Both the position numbers and the translations under genes were made by a program. The notes beneath the pieces are model-generated. The model had not been told where the DNA came from and ran no database searches. It saw only the letters and a program-made list of their open reading frames with translations. 25,990 bases of DNA from a virus, in the IMG/VR virus record IMGVR_UViG_3300006923_000105, positions 1 to 25,990 of that record. One strand, written 5' to 3'. Shown piece by piece: positions 1-6,230 of this stretch; within the stretch, counting starts at the first letter, position 1, and every line of letters begins with the position of its first letter.

Positions 1-1359
1 AAAGGTAAAAGATATAACATGGCTAGGACATTAGGTATAGCAGAGGAGTTACTATCAGAGCACCATTGTTACATGCCATGCTATTTAGACTTTAGAGGTC
101 GCTTGTATTACAGGGGAGACTATTTGAACCCCCAAGGCAATGATTTAAGTAAGGCTCTATTACAATTTACTAGCAAGGCACCTATAGATGAAGAAGTAAA
201 ATTTTTCTATTACGTACATGGTGCCAACTGTTATGGGGCTGATAAGCTTTCATATCAAGACAGATACCAATTTATTGAAAAAAAAGAAAATGAAATCAAA
301 CTTATTGCGCAGGACCCTATCAAACATCTCAATCTTTGGAAGGATTGTGACTCTCCTTTCAGCTATCTGGCTTTCTGCTTCGATTGTGCTGCTTATTTGG
401 ATGACCCTGAGAACTATGAATCTGGTCTAAGGATTGCATCAGATGCTTCTTCAAGTGGACTTCAGATACTCTCTCTGCTCCTACGTGACCATGAGGGCTG
501 TGTAAGAACCAATGTATTAGATAATGGTTCCCAAGTCCCTTCTGATGTGTACATAGAGTGTCTACAGGTATTAAAAGTATTATTAGAGCAAGATGCCAAT
601 AGTACATTACAACCTGTCTCAGGATATGCTAAATACTGGTTAAATGAACTCAAAGGAAAAAATTCAAGAAACCTAGTAAAGCGTATTCTGATGACATCTG
701 TATACTCCTTGTCCAGATATGGATTAAACAAGTATGTCCAAGAGTGGATTAATGAGCACAGACCTCCCAACACAGATGATTATGTACAGGTAGATAAATA
801 CCTCAAAACTAGAGTAGCTGAAGCTGTTAATGACACAGTTAAAGGAGCTACTCTAGGGATGGAATGGTTTAAGAAGGTTGCTAAGACTCTAGCTATGTTG
901 AACAAGGATATTGAGCTAGATATGCCAACTGGATTTCGACTGGTTTCTAGATATCGTAAAAGCAAGGCAAAGCAGGTAAGAACTGTGACCCAAGGAAAAT
1001 TTTTATATGTTTCTTATTCTGAAGAGACTGATGTAATTTCCCAAGGTAAATCAGTTAACGCTTCTGTCCCTAACATAATACATGCTCTGGATGCTGCTAT
1101 TCTATATGATATAGTTGAATCAATTCCTAATAACATACCATTTAGCCTTGTCCATGACAGTATATACTACAGAGCAGCTGATGCTAACTTGTTCTACGAG
1201 CAGATACGAGAGAGTATAAAAAATTTATTTTCTTTCGATATTATGGCTGACTTCAAGGAGCAAATAGAAGAGCAACATAAAATACCATTGCCTGACTTGC
1301 CTGTTATAGGAAATTTAAATTTTGAGGAGATACTAGAGTCTCCTTACATATACCACTAA
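1..1359 (+). CDS. Phage single-subunit RNA polymerase, C-terminal part (5' end cut by window)
   Basis: This is the T7-type DNA-directed RNA polymerase that transcribes the late phage genes. The reading frame is open from base 1 (in-frame codons precede the ATG at 19), so the true start lies upstream and only about the last 450 residues (the palm/fingers half) are present. It aligns by eye with T7 RNAP: DFRGRLY near the beginning (T7 DWRGRVY), NPQGND, HGANC, DSPFSYLAFCF (T7 DSPFCFLAFCF), then a catalytic Asp at bases 442-444 in SDASSSGLQ (T7 FDGSCSGIQ). VKRILMTSVYS matches the T7 Lys631/Tyr639 helix. The second catalytic Asp at 1156-1158 lies in LVHDS (T7 LIHDS). The end, GNLNFEEILES, matches T7 GNLNLRDILES. 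Its stop overlaps the next start (TAATG). The gene lies directly before the structural block, a phiKMV-like rather than T7-like position. Identity is secure; its promoter specificity cannot be read from this fragment. Confidence 0.97.
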   Translation, partial: KGKRYNMARTLGIAEELLSEHHCYMPCYLDFRGRLYYRGDYLNPQGNDLSKALLQFTSKAPIDEEVKFFYYVHGANCYGADKLSYQDRYQFIEKKENEIKLIAQDPIKHLNLWKDCDSPFSYLAFCFDCAAYLDDPENYESGLRIASDASSSGLQILSLLLRDHEGCVRTNVLDNGSQVPSDVYIECLQVLKVLLEQDANSTLQPVSGYAKYWLNELKGKNSRNLVKRILMTSVYSLSRYGLNKYVQEWINEHRPPNTDDYVQVDKYLKTRVAEAVNDTVKGATLGMEWFKKVAKTLAMLNKDIELDMPTGFRLVSRYRKSKAKQVRTVTQGKFLYVSYSEETDVISQGKSVNASVPNIIHALDAAILYDIVESIPNNIPFSLVHDSIYYRAADANLFYEQIRESIKNLFSFDIMADFKEQIEEQHKIPLPDLPVIGNLNFEEILESPYIYH

Positions 1360-1601
1360 TGAAAATGATACTTAGAACTATGTGTGGTTGTAGAAGGGTA
1401 ATAAAGACTAAGACTCACCCCTCTATGCTACCAGATAAGATTGATAGACCTTTATACTCAACTGTAAAGGACTACATGGAACATAAAAAAAATACTCGTA
1501 CATTCTACCTTATTAAATCAGATACTGAAAGAGCTCTCTATCTTGAGTTCCCTGATACAGAAGGTTTAGGCGAGTGGGAACCCTCTGATGATGAAGAATA
1601 A
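1359..1601 (+). CDS. Small hypothetical protein (80 aa)
   Basis: An 80-residue protein whose ATG overlaps the polymerase stop codon by one base, so it is probably translated by coupling. The N-terminal third is basic with a Cys pair (MCGCRR, residues 8-13) and the C-terminus is very acidic (EWEPSDDEE). I see no signal peptide, membrane segment or recognisable domain. The single Cys-x-Cys is not enough to propose a metal site. Its place between polymerase and a resolvase-like gene is typical for a phage accessory or regulatory protein, but the function is unknown. It is kept as real because of the tight stop/start overlap on both sides and the absence of a competing frame. Confidence 0.7.
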   Translation: MKMILRTMCGCRRVIKTKTHPSMLPDKIDRPLYSTVKDYMEHKKNTRTFYLIKSDTERALYLEFPDTEGLGEWEPSDDEE

Positions 1602-1602
1602 A

Positions 1603-2007
1603 ATGAAAATTTTTAATACCAAACTAAACGTTATTACTAAGCCTCGTCCTAGGTTCGCCAAAGGACACGCTTATATGCCTGCTGCGTACACCAAAAGAAA
1701 GAAGGAGCTATCAGCTGACTTCGCATCGCAGGACATCTCTGACCCTTTTAAAGGTCCAGTGACAATCCTTATTAAAATTTTTACTAATAATAAACGTCGT
1801 GCTGATGTTGAAGGTTTATTTGGATGTATAGCAGACTCCCTAGAAGGGATAGCGTATTACGATGATATTCAGATTGTGTCCCTTGAAGCTCATCATCGCA
1901 AGACAGGGCATTTGATGGAACCTATGGTTTACATCGAAGTGCATGAACACATACAAAACCTTATAGATGGCTACGTTGACAAGGTATCAAAAAAAATTAA
2001 ATCATGA
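1603..2007 (+). CDS. RusA-like Holliday junction resolvase/endonuclease with altered active-site residues
   Basis: RusA-family nucleases cut branched DNA. In T7-like phages such an enzyme could replace gp3 endonuclease in resolving replicating DNA before packaging (inference). The family pattern is visible: KPRPRFAKGHAYMPAAY near the N-terminus (RusA-type P-R-P plus Tyr), a beta strand (VTILIKIF), then RRADVEGLFGCIADSLEG and YYDDIQIV. This parallels E. coli RusA RRRDLDNLQKAAFDALTK and WLDDAQVV. From the start at 1603, Asp68 corresponds to RusA Asp70 and Asp88 to Asp91. RusA Asp72 is Glu70 here, Asn73 is Gly71 and Lys76 is Gly74. The ATG at 1603 (134 aa) just after the previous stop gives the family N-terminus. 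An in-frame ATG at 1588 would add five residues and overlap the upstream gene. The stop overlaps the next start as ATGA. Confidence 0.8.
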   Translation: MKIFNTKLNVITKPRPRFAKGHAYMPAAYTKRKKELSADFASQDISDPFKGPVTILIKIFTNNKRRADVEGLFGCIADSLEGIAYYDDIQIVSLEAHHRKTGHLMEPMVYIEVHEHIQNLIDGYVDKVSKKIKS

Positions 2008-2258
2008 GATTAAACAAATACAAACTTATTAAAGAGGACTCTATATACGAGTTCTATTACACGCACTGGTACAAAGGTGTGACCCATGAGTTGGTATTCA
2101 GACATCCTAAGAAGGAACCTGGATATGCCACTTATAGAGCCTGGGTAAAGGCAGGGAACGTTAAAGCTGAGAAACATATCTCAGACCAATGGCATGAGGT
2201 AATGGAAAAAATTAAAAATGCACAAGCTGAGGAAACCCCAAATGATACAGAACAATGA
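2004..2258 (+). CDS. Small hypothetical protein (84 aa)
   Basis: An 84-residue, charged, soluble-looking protein rich in Lys, Tyr and Trp (YYTHWYKGVTHELVF, YRAWVKAGNV) with an acidic/polar tail (QAEETPNDTEQ). Its ATG overlaps the resolvase stop (ATGA), the usual sign of coupled translation in this cluster, and the next gene begins inside its 3' end in another frame. No motif, signal peptide or membrane helix is seen. The alternating hydrophobic and aromatic pattern suggests a small beta-rich fold, but this is only an impression. Function unknown. Confidence 0.65.
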   Translation: MRLNKYKLIKEDSIYEFYYTHWYKGVTHELVFRHPKKEPGYATYRAWVKAGNVKAEKHISDQWHEVMEKIKNAQAEETPNDTEQ

Positions 2259-2439
2259 TTATATTACAATAGTTAAAACGCATGAGTTTTACAATAACGA
2301 GAAGCAACACCATCTTGATGCTATAGCAGAGATAGATGAACTTTTAAAGGACCTACCTCCTATTCCACCAGCTTATCAATGCTATGATGTAGGTGGTCCT
2401 GGTCTGTCCCCTTACGATATCCTAGACGATGATGAATAA
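2242..2439 (+). CDS. Small hypothetical acidic protein (65 aa)
   Basis: A small protein with a helical, charged middle (YNNEKQHHLDAIAEIDELLKDLPP) and a Pro/Gly/Asp-rich acidic end (YDVGGPGLSPYDILDDDE). I place the start at ATG 2242 because GAGGA at 2229-2233 stands about eight bases before it. An in-frame ATG at 2218 would give 73 residues but has no comparable ribosome site. It overlaps the 3' end of the previous gene by 17 bases and the next gene by 11. The acidic character would suit a small protein-binding or nucleic-acid-mimicking accessory factor, but nothing in the sequence proves it. Confidence 0.6.
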   Translation: MIQNNDYITIVKTHEFYNNEKQHHLDAIAEIDELLKDLPPIPPAYQCYDVGGPGLSPYDILDDDE

Positions 2440-2611
2440 AAAATTTAATAAACCCCCTCATATATCCAAGGCTCTCATTGAGTATCTTGATGCATTAATA
2501 CACCCTATGGATTGGAAGCCTGAGGATAGTAAGGATGCTATTATGTTCTACTCAGGTAAGCGTGAGCTTGTGAACTTGTTAAAACATCTACACGAAGAAC
2601 AGAAAAAATAA
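2429..2611 (+). CDS. Small hypothetical protein (60 aa)
   Basis: A 60-residue protein: short basic N-terminus (NKKFNKPPHISK), a helix ALIEYLDALIHP, and a second helix GKRELVNLLKHLHEEQKK. The pattern ISKALIEYLDAL followed by an Arg/Lys-rich helix recalls small conserved proteins of unknown function found just before the head genes in marine T7-like phages. This is from memory and not checked. It starts at ATG 2429 (or the adjacent ATG 2432) inside the end of the preceding gene. It is the last gene before the non-coding leader at 2612-2733, so it closes the post-polymerase small-gene cluster. Confidence 0.65.
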   Translation: MMNKKFNKPPHISKALIEYLDALIHPMDWKPEDSKDAIMFYSGKRELVNLLKHLHEEQKK

Positions 2612-2733
2612 AATATTGCAGTTTGTAACTCCCTTTATATCAAGGTATTAGGGAGTCAGTGGTTTAGAGAAAACAATCTCATTTAAATCATGATTATACA
2701 TTACATTTTAAAATTTTCAGGAGGAGTCAACTA
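2612..2733 (+). promoter_or_regulatory. Non-coding leader before the head-gene block
   Basis: The first real non-coding gap of the window. It holds an inverted repeat (ACTCCCT 2628-2634 and AGGGAGT 2650-2656) and, overlapping its right arm, TATTAGGGAG (2646-2655), which loosely resembles the initiation end of a T7 promoter (CTATAGGGAG). It ends in a strong ribosome site, AGGAGG at about 2719-2724, before ATG 2734. Part of it (TTGTAA, two bases, CCCTTT, one base, TA) recurs at the start of the capsid leader. A late promoter or a processing site is the likely role. No T-run follows the hairpin, so it is not a standard intrinsic terminator. Confidence 0.5.
2628..2656 (+). other. Hairpin (7-bp stem) in the head-block leader
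   Basis: Perfect 7-bp inverted repeat ACTCCCT/AGGGAGT with a 15-base AT-rich loop. It is not followed by a T-run. It could act in RNA processing or as part of a promoter or operator. The sequence alone does not decide. Confidence 0.5.
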
Positions 2734-3027
2734 ATGGCTGCCCCAATTGTAGCAAACTGGCTTATGGGTGCAATGGTCGCTCAAGGTGCTTATGGCGCTA
2801 AACGTTCAGGAGAAAGAGCTGAGCAAGCTCGTGATGATGCGAAAGACGCTCGTCAGGAAGTTAAAGCACAAGAGAAAGCTAAAGCGCAACTTCTTAAGCA
2901 AGGCGTACAAGAGCAAGCTGTTAAAGTTCAAGACAAAGACCCTAATGCAAATACAGGTGGCGTTGAGATGTCTACTTTCGCTCAGCTGGGCGTGAATAGA
3001 AATAAAGGCACTGGCGCTAACGTCTAG
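2734..3027 (+). CDS. Small virion/assembly protein, T7 gp7.3-like C-terminus
   Basis: A 97-residue protein with a hydrophobic N-terminus (ANWLMGAMVAQGAYGA), a long charged helix rich in Ala, Lys, Glu and Gln (residues about 24-62), and a short conserved-looking end LGVNRNKGTGANV. T7 gp7.3, the small tail-assembly protein encoded just before the portal, is 99 residues and ends LSVARSSGGGINI. The length, position and the ending (hydrophobic-x-V-x-R, then Gly-rich, then N-hydrophobic) agree. The rest is not alignable by eye. The start has the best ribosome site of the block (AGGAGG about nine bases upstream of ATG), suggesting high expression. An alternative is an unrelated small head protein. 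Confidence 0.55.
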   Translation: MAAPIVANWLMGAMVAQGAYGAKRSGERAEQARDDAKDARQEVKAQEKAKAQLLKQGVQEQAVKVQDKDPNANTGGVEMSTFAQLGVNRNKGTGANV

Positions 3028-3035
3028 GAAAAGTT

Positions 3036-3575
3036 ATGAATTTATTAAAACGATTTGGACGTGCTCTTGGGATTAACAAAGGTAATAATGCAAAAGAGGA
3101 AAAACATGAGGAACATAAGCGTAATCGAGAAGCTCTAAAGGGTAAGCAGAAAACAGTTTTTAATAGGCTCCTTAAGCGTGCCTACAATAGCGACACATAT
3201 CTCACCTCAAAAGGTTTTCAAACAAGAGCAGAAGTAGAACAATCTATGCCCCACCTTAAAGGTAAGACTCTTCAAAACTATTCAGGGGTTACGAAATTCG
3301 ATAAAGGACAGGATATGACACAGCAAAATAAAATGTTTGATTTTATTTTCAAAGAGCTTGGAAGGTCAATGGATAGACATAAAGCCAACATGGACCAAAT
3401 TAAAGATAGAGCTAAGCGTGGCGCTAGTGGTCATCAGAAGACAGATAAAATGAAAAAATTAAAAATCAGCAAACAGAAGGTTGGTAGTAATGTTTCAAGT
3501 GGAACTGGTAGGTATTCTGAGGCAGGTAAACATGGATATCAATCCTTAAAGCTGTCTGGAGGCAGTAATTTATAA
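3036..3575 (+). CDS. Basic hypothetical virion-associated protein upstream of portal (179 aa)
   Basis: A strongly basic protein, rich in Lys, Arg, Gln and Gly. The N-terminus (NLLKRFGRALGI) looks amphipathic. A Lys/Glu/His-rich helix follows, then a region with SKGFQTRAEVEQSMPHLKGKTLQNY. The C-terminus is a flexible Gly/Ser/Lys stretch ending YQSLKLSGGSNL. That end resembles the ending of the preceding 97-residue protein and of T7 gp7.3. It lies nine bases after the preceding stop and six before the portal, so it should be made with the head proteins. A role as a minor head/tail-assembly or ejected protein is inferred from place and charge only. Confidence 0.7.
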   Translation: MNLLKRFGRALGINKGNNAKEEKHEEHKRNREALKGKQKTVFNRLLKRAYNSDTYLTSKGFQTRAEVEQSMPHLKGKTLQNYSGVTKFDKGQDMTQQNKMFDFIFKELGRSMDRHKANMDQIKDRAKRGASGHQKTDKMKKLKISKQKVGSNVSSGTGRYSEAGKHGYQSLKLSGGSNL

Positions 3576-3580
3576 ATATT

Positions 3581-5152
3581 ATGGGTGCAGAAAGATATAA
3601 GCAACTAGAGAATGAGCGTGAAATCTTCTTACAAAGAGGTAGGTCTTGTTCAAAGCTAACCCTTCCTATGGTGGTTAGAGACGCAAGTGATGATTCGAAT
3701 ACAAGTTACCAAACCCCATACCAATCAGTTGGTGCAAGAGGGGTTACTAATTTGGCTTCTAATATGTTGCTTAGCTTATTTCCAGCTGGAACACCCTTCT
3801 TTAGGTTACTTGTATCAGACCAGGACTTTGAACAGTTTGGTGAAGATGCAGAACACATCAAAGGTGAAGTAGAAGAAAGCTTAGGTAAGATTGAAATACA
3901 AATCCTAGAGGAGATTGAATCAAAGAATCTACGCTCTACCATCTTTGAGGCAGTAAAAAATTTATTAATTAGTGGCAATACGCTACTATACGTTCAACCT
4001 GATGGTAATATTCGTAATTACTCTTTGGAGGATTATGTAACTCATCGTGATGTCGAAGGCTCAATTACTGATATCACAATTAAAGAAACTATTTCACAGA
4101 CAGTAGCTAAGTCCTTAGATATAGATATCGAGCTTCCATCAGATATGAATGGTGGAGGCTTGGCATCTGATAAGGATATCTGCTTATATACGTGTATAGA
4201 GCTACAAGATGATGGCACTTACTATGCATATCAAGAAGTCGAAGGAAAAATTTTAAAAGATACTAAATCTTACTTTTCAGCTGAAGATTTACCTTGGCTT
4301 CCATTACGTCTATCTCGTAACACAGGTGAGAGTTATGGTCGTAGTTATGTTGAAACAGTTGCAGGCGATTTAAAGTCATTAGAAGCTTTATCTAAGTCAG
4401 TTGTAGAATCAGCTGCTATCGCTGCTAAAACTGTTTTTTTCGTGGACCCTGCTACAACTACACGACTACGTGATGTTGCTAAAGCAGAAAATGGAGATGT
4501 TATTAGTGGTAAATCTACAGATGTCTCAGTACTACAATCACAGAAAGGTTCAGACCTTAGCATTGTAATGCAAGCTATTCAACAGTACGAACAAAGATTA
4601 TCGTACGCTTTTAACCTTCTCGAAGCTACTATCCCTTCCCCTGGGGCTAAGACAGCTACAGAGATTAACGCTATTGTGAACTCTCTGGAGAAGGTTTTAG
4701 CTGGTGCTTATACTATGTTAGCATCAGAGATGATGGCACCCCTTGTACACTTGATTATAACTCGTCTACAAGATGAAGAAAAAATTTCATTTATACCACC
4801 TGAAGTAAAATTAATTATTTCTACAGGTCTATCTGCACTAGGTCGTAACACAGACTTAGAGCGTATGAGTACATTCTTCCAGCTTGCTATGGGTGCTAAC
4901 CCTGAAGTAGCATCAGGTATGATTGATTGGGAGAAAGCTATGCGTAAGCTCCAAGATAGTGTGGGTGTAGATATACTTAAAACTAAAGACCAATTAATGG
5001 CTGAGCAGCAAGCGCAGATGCAAATGATGCAGCAGCAAGCTCAACAGCAAGAGCAATCTCAAGGGATGGCTCAAGCGCAAGAATTAGCTAACCTAGCTAA
5101 ATCTCAACAGGAATTAACACCTGCCCCTGAGGAGGGAGAACCTCAACAATAA
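3581..5152 (+). CDS. Portal (head-tail connector) protein, T7 gp8-like
   Basis: Forms the dodecameric ring at the capsid vertex through which DNA is packaged and ejected. At 523 aa it is close to T7 gp8 (536). Matches by eye are continuous: SYQTPYQSVGARGVTNLASNMLLSLFP (T7 DYQTPWQAVGARGLNNLASKLMLALFP), AVKNLLISGNTLLYV, the GESYGRSYVE element (T7 GESYGRSYIE), LEALSKSVVESAAIAAKTVF, TATEINAIVNSLEKVLAGAYTMLASE, and TISTGLSALGR-type sequence (IISTGLSALGRNTDLE). The C-terminus is a Gln/Met-rich tail (residues about 474-500) as in other portals of the group. The start follows an AT-rich stretch (TAAATATTATG) with the nearest GGAGG 18 bases away, so initiation may rely on coupling or on the unstructured leader. 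Confidence 0.97.
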   Translation: MGAERYKQLENEREIFLQRGRSCSKLTLPMVVRDASDDSNTSYQTPYQSVGARGVTNLASNMLLSLFPAGTPFFRLLVSDQDFEQFGEDAEHIKGEVEESLGKIEIQILEEIESKNLRSTIFEAVKNLLISGNTLLYVQPDGNIRNYSLEDYVTHRDVEGSITDITIKETISQTVAKSLDIDIELPSDMNGGGLASDKDICLYTCIELQDDGTYYAYQEVEGKILKDTKSYFSAEDLPWLPLRLSRNTGESYGRSYVETVAGDLKSLEALSKSVVESAAIAAKTVFFVDPATTTRLRDVAKAENGDVISGKSTDVSVLQSQKGSDLSIVMQAIQQYEQRLSYAFNLLEATIPSPGAKTATEINAIVNSLEKVLAGAYTMLASEMMAPLVHLIITRLQDEEKISFIPPEVKLIISTGLSALGRNTDLERMSTFFQLAMGANPEVASGMIDWEKAMRKLQDSVGVDILKTKDQLMAEQQAQMQMMQQQAQQQEQSQGMAQAQELANLAKSQQELTPAPEEGEPQQ

Positions 5153-5157
5153 TTATT

Positions 5158-6036
5158 ATGACAGAAGAAAAATCAAATTTAACCCCTGTAGTAGAAGAGC
5201 AGACAACATCTGCCTCTATTACGTTCGAAGACGAAGCTGCGAAGCCTATGCCTTTTTCACCAGAGCAACAAGCTTTCCTAGATGAAGAAAATGCTAAACC
5301 AGAAGAAAAATTAATTTTTGGTAAGTACAAGTCTATGGAAGAAGCTGAGAAGGCTCACAAAGCTCTTGAAACAGGTTTCCACGAGACTAAGCAAGAGGAC
5401 AATACCACACTCCCATCAGATGAAGGCTCTGAAGATAAGGAGGGTGCTTGGGATGGGGAAAAAGATTACATGCTTGACAAAGTCAAAGAAGGTGACTTCG
5501 ATATAAAGGACTTAGGTCAGTATGAGGAAGGTTCTCAAAGGTATAAAATCCAACACGCTATAAATGACTGGCAGGAATCAGGCGAGATTACACCTGAGCT
5601 AAAAGAAAATTTTGAAAAAATAGGTGTTACTCAAGAACTTCTAGACCATTATCAAGGACTCGTTGAGCATAAAGCACAAGGCGAGGTTAATGCTATGATG
5701 GATTTAGTAGGTGGTGCAGAGCAGTATGGTGAAATGAATAAGTGGGCTGAACAAGGTCTAACTGAAGCTGAACAACAAGTATTTAATAATACTATGGAAG
5801 CAGGTAACGTAGATGCAATTAAATCTGCAATACAAGGATTAGCAGCTCGTTATGAAGTAGCTAACCAATCATCTCAGCCTACATCTAATATGATAAAGGC
5901 TGACGCAATATCTCAATCATCTGGTGGCTATGAAAGCCAAGCTCAGATGTTAGCAGATATGAACGACCCTAGGTATACTAATGACGAAGCTTATCGTGCA
6001 AAAGTATATGCTAAGGTAAACAAATCAAATTTTTAA
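5158..6036 (+). CDS. Scaffolding/capsid assembly protein, T7 gp9-like
   Basis: Internal scaffold that directs procapsid assembly and is later released. The protein (292 aa; T7 gp9 is 307) is acidic and helix-rich with a disordered N-terminal half full of Glu and Asp. The C-terminal quarter, which binds coat protein in the family, is the recognisable part: SQAQMLADMNDPRYTNDEAYRAKVYAKVNKSNF corresponds residue by residue to the T7 ending RSEMIKAMSDPRYRTDANYRRQVEQKVIDSNF. The middle section QELLDHYQGLVEHKAQGEVNAMMDLVGGAEQYGEMNKW also matches the T7 pattern. It lies five bases after the portal stop. Like the portal it starts in an AT-rich context (AATTATTATG) with only a distant purine-rich GAGGGAG. 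Confidence 0.95.
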   Translation: MTEEKSNLTPVVEEQTTSASITFEDEAAKPMPFSPEQQAFLDEENAKPEEKLIFGKYKSMEEAEKAHKALETGFHETKQEDNTTLPSDEGSEDKEGAWDGEKDYMLDKVKEGDFDIKDLGQYEEGSQRYKIQHAINDWQESGEITPELKENFEKIGVTQELLDHYQGLVEHKAQGEVNAMMDLVGGAEQYGEMNKWAEQGLTEAEQQVFNNTMEAGNVDAIKSAIQGLAARYEVANQSSQPTSNMIKADAISQSSGGYESQAQMLADMNDPRYTNDEAYRAKVYAKVNKSNF

Positions 6037-6125
6037 ATACGCATGACTTGTAAGCCCCTTTGTACCTTTTTACGATTAGGTAACTGGGACACCTTCATAG
6101 GAAGAGTATATGAAAATTTTTATTA

Positions 6126-6150
6126 TGGAGTTTCAATAAGATTGGCTCCA
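6126..6150 (+). other. Hairpin in capsid leader
   Basis: TGGAG (6126-6130) pairs with CTCCA (6146-6150). Inside, CAAT (6134-6137) pairs with ATTG (6141-6144) around a three-base loop, leaving a 3:1 internal loop. It overlaps the stop codon of a possible nine-codon leader frame. It has no T-run, so it is not a terminator. RNA processing or leader control is possible. Confidence 0.5.
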
Positions 6151-6172
6151 CAGCAACAAATTGAAGTAGTAG

Positions 6173-6184
6173 GGTCTATAGACC
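6173..6184. repeat. Perfect 12-bp palindrome in capsid leader
   Basis: GGTCTATAGACC is a perfect palindrome about 46 bases before the capsid start. As DNA it could bind a dimeric protein. As RNA it has no loop and would only form an intermolecular duplex. It contains CTATAG, as the T7 promoter core does, but the flanks do not match. Confidence 0.5.
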
Positions 6185-6230
6185 AAGCTTCAACGTCAAA
6201 TAAAAACATAAACCCTATGGAGGTATTATT

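Larger units (their letters stand above)
6037..6230 (+). promoter_or_regulatory. Structured leader of the capsid gene
   Basis: A 194-base non-coding region where T7 carries its strongest late promoter (phi10). Visible elements in order: TTGTAAGCCCCTTTGTA (6048-6064), resembling 2623-2639; a short inverted repeat TACCT/AGGTA (6063-6067, 6078-6082) whose right arm lies in GATTAGGTAA; AGGAAGAG (6099-6106) before a nine-codon reading frame (ATG 6110 to TAA 6139); a hairpin at 6126-6150; a perfect palindrome at 6173-6184; and a strong ribosome site GGAGG just before ATG 6231. I infer a late promoter and an RNA leader controlling capsid output, but cannot name the promoter. Confidence 0.55.

Noticed and set aside
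2628-2656. Intrinsic terminator after the small-gene cluster
   Set aside because: A stem exists but no T-run follows; listed as a hairpin of unknown role.
2768-2995. Forward 75-codon frame within the 97-aa gene
   Set aside because: It lies wholly inside a gene with an excellent ribosome site and codes for a Lys/Leu-rich frame-shifted product.
6173-6184. T7 class III promoter because of CTATAG
   Set aside because: Only the six-base core agrees; the recognition half of a T7 promoter is absent, and this polymerase need not share T7 specificity.
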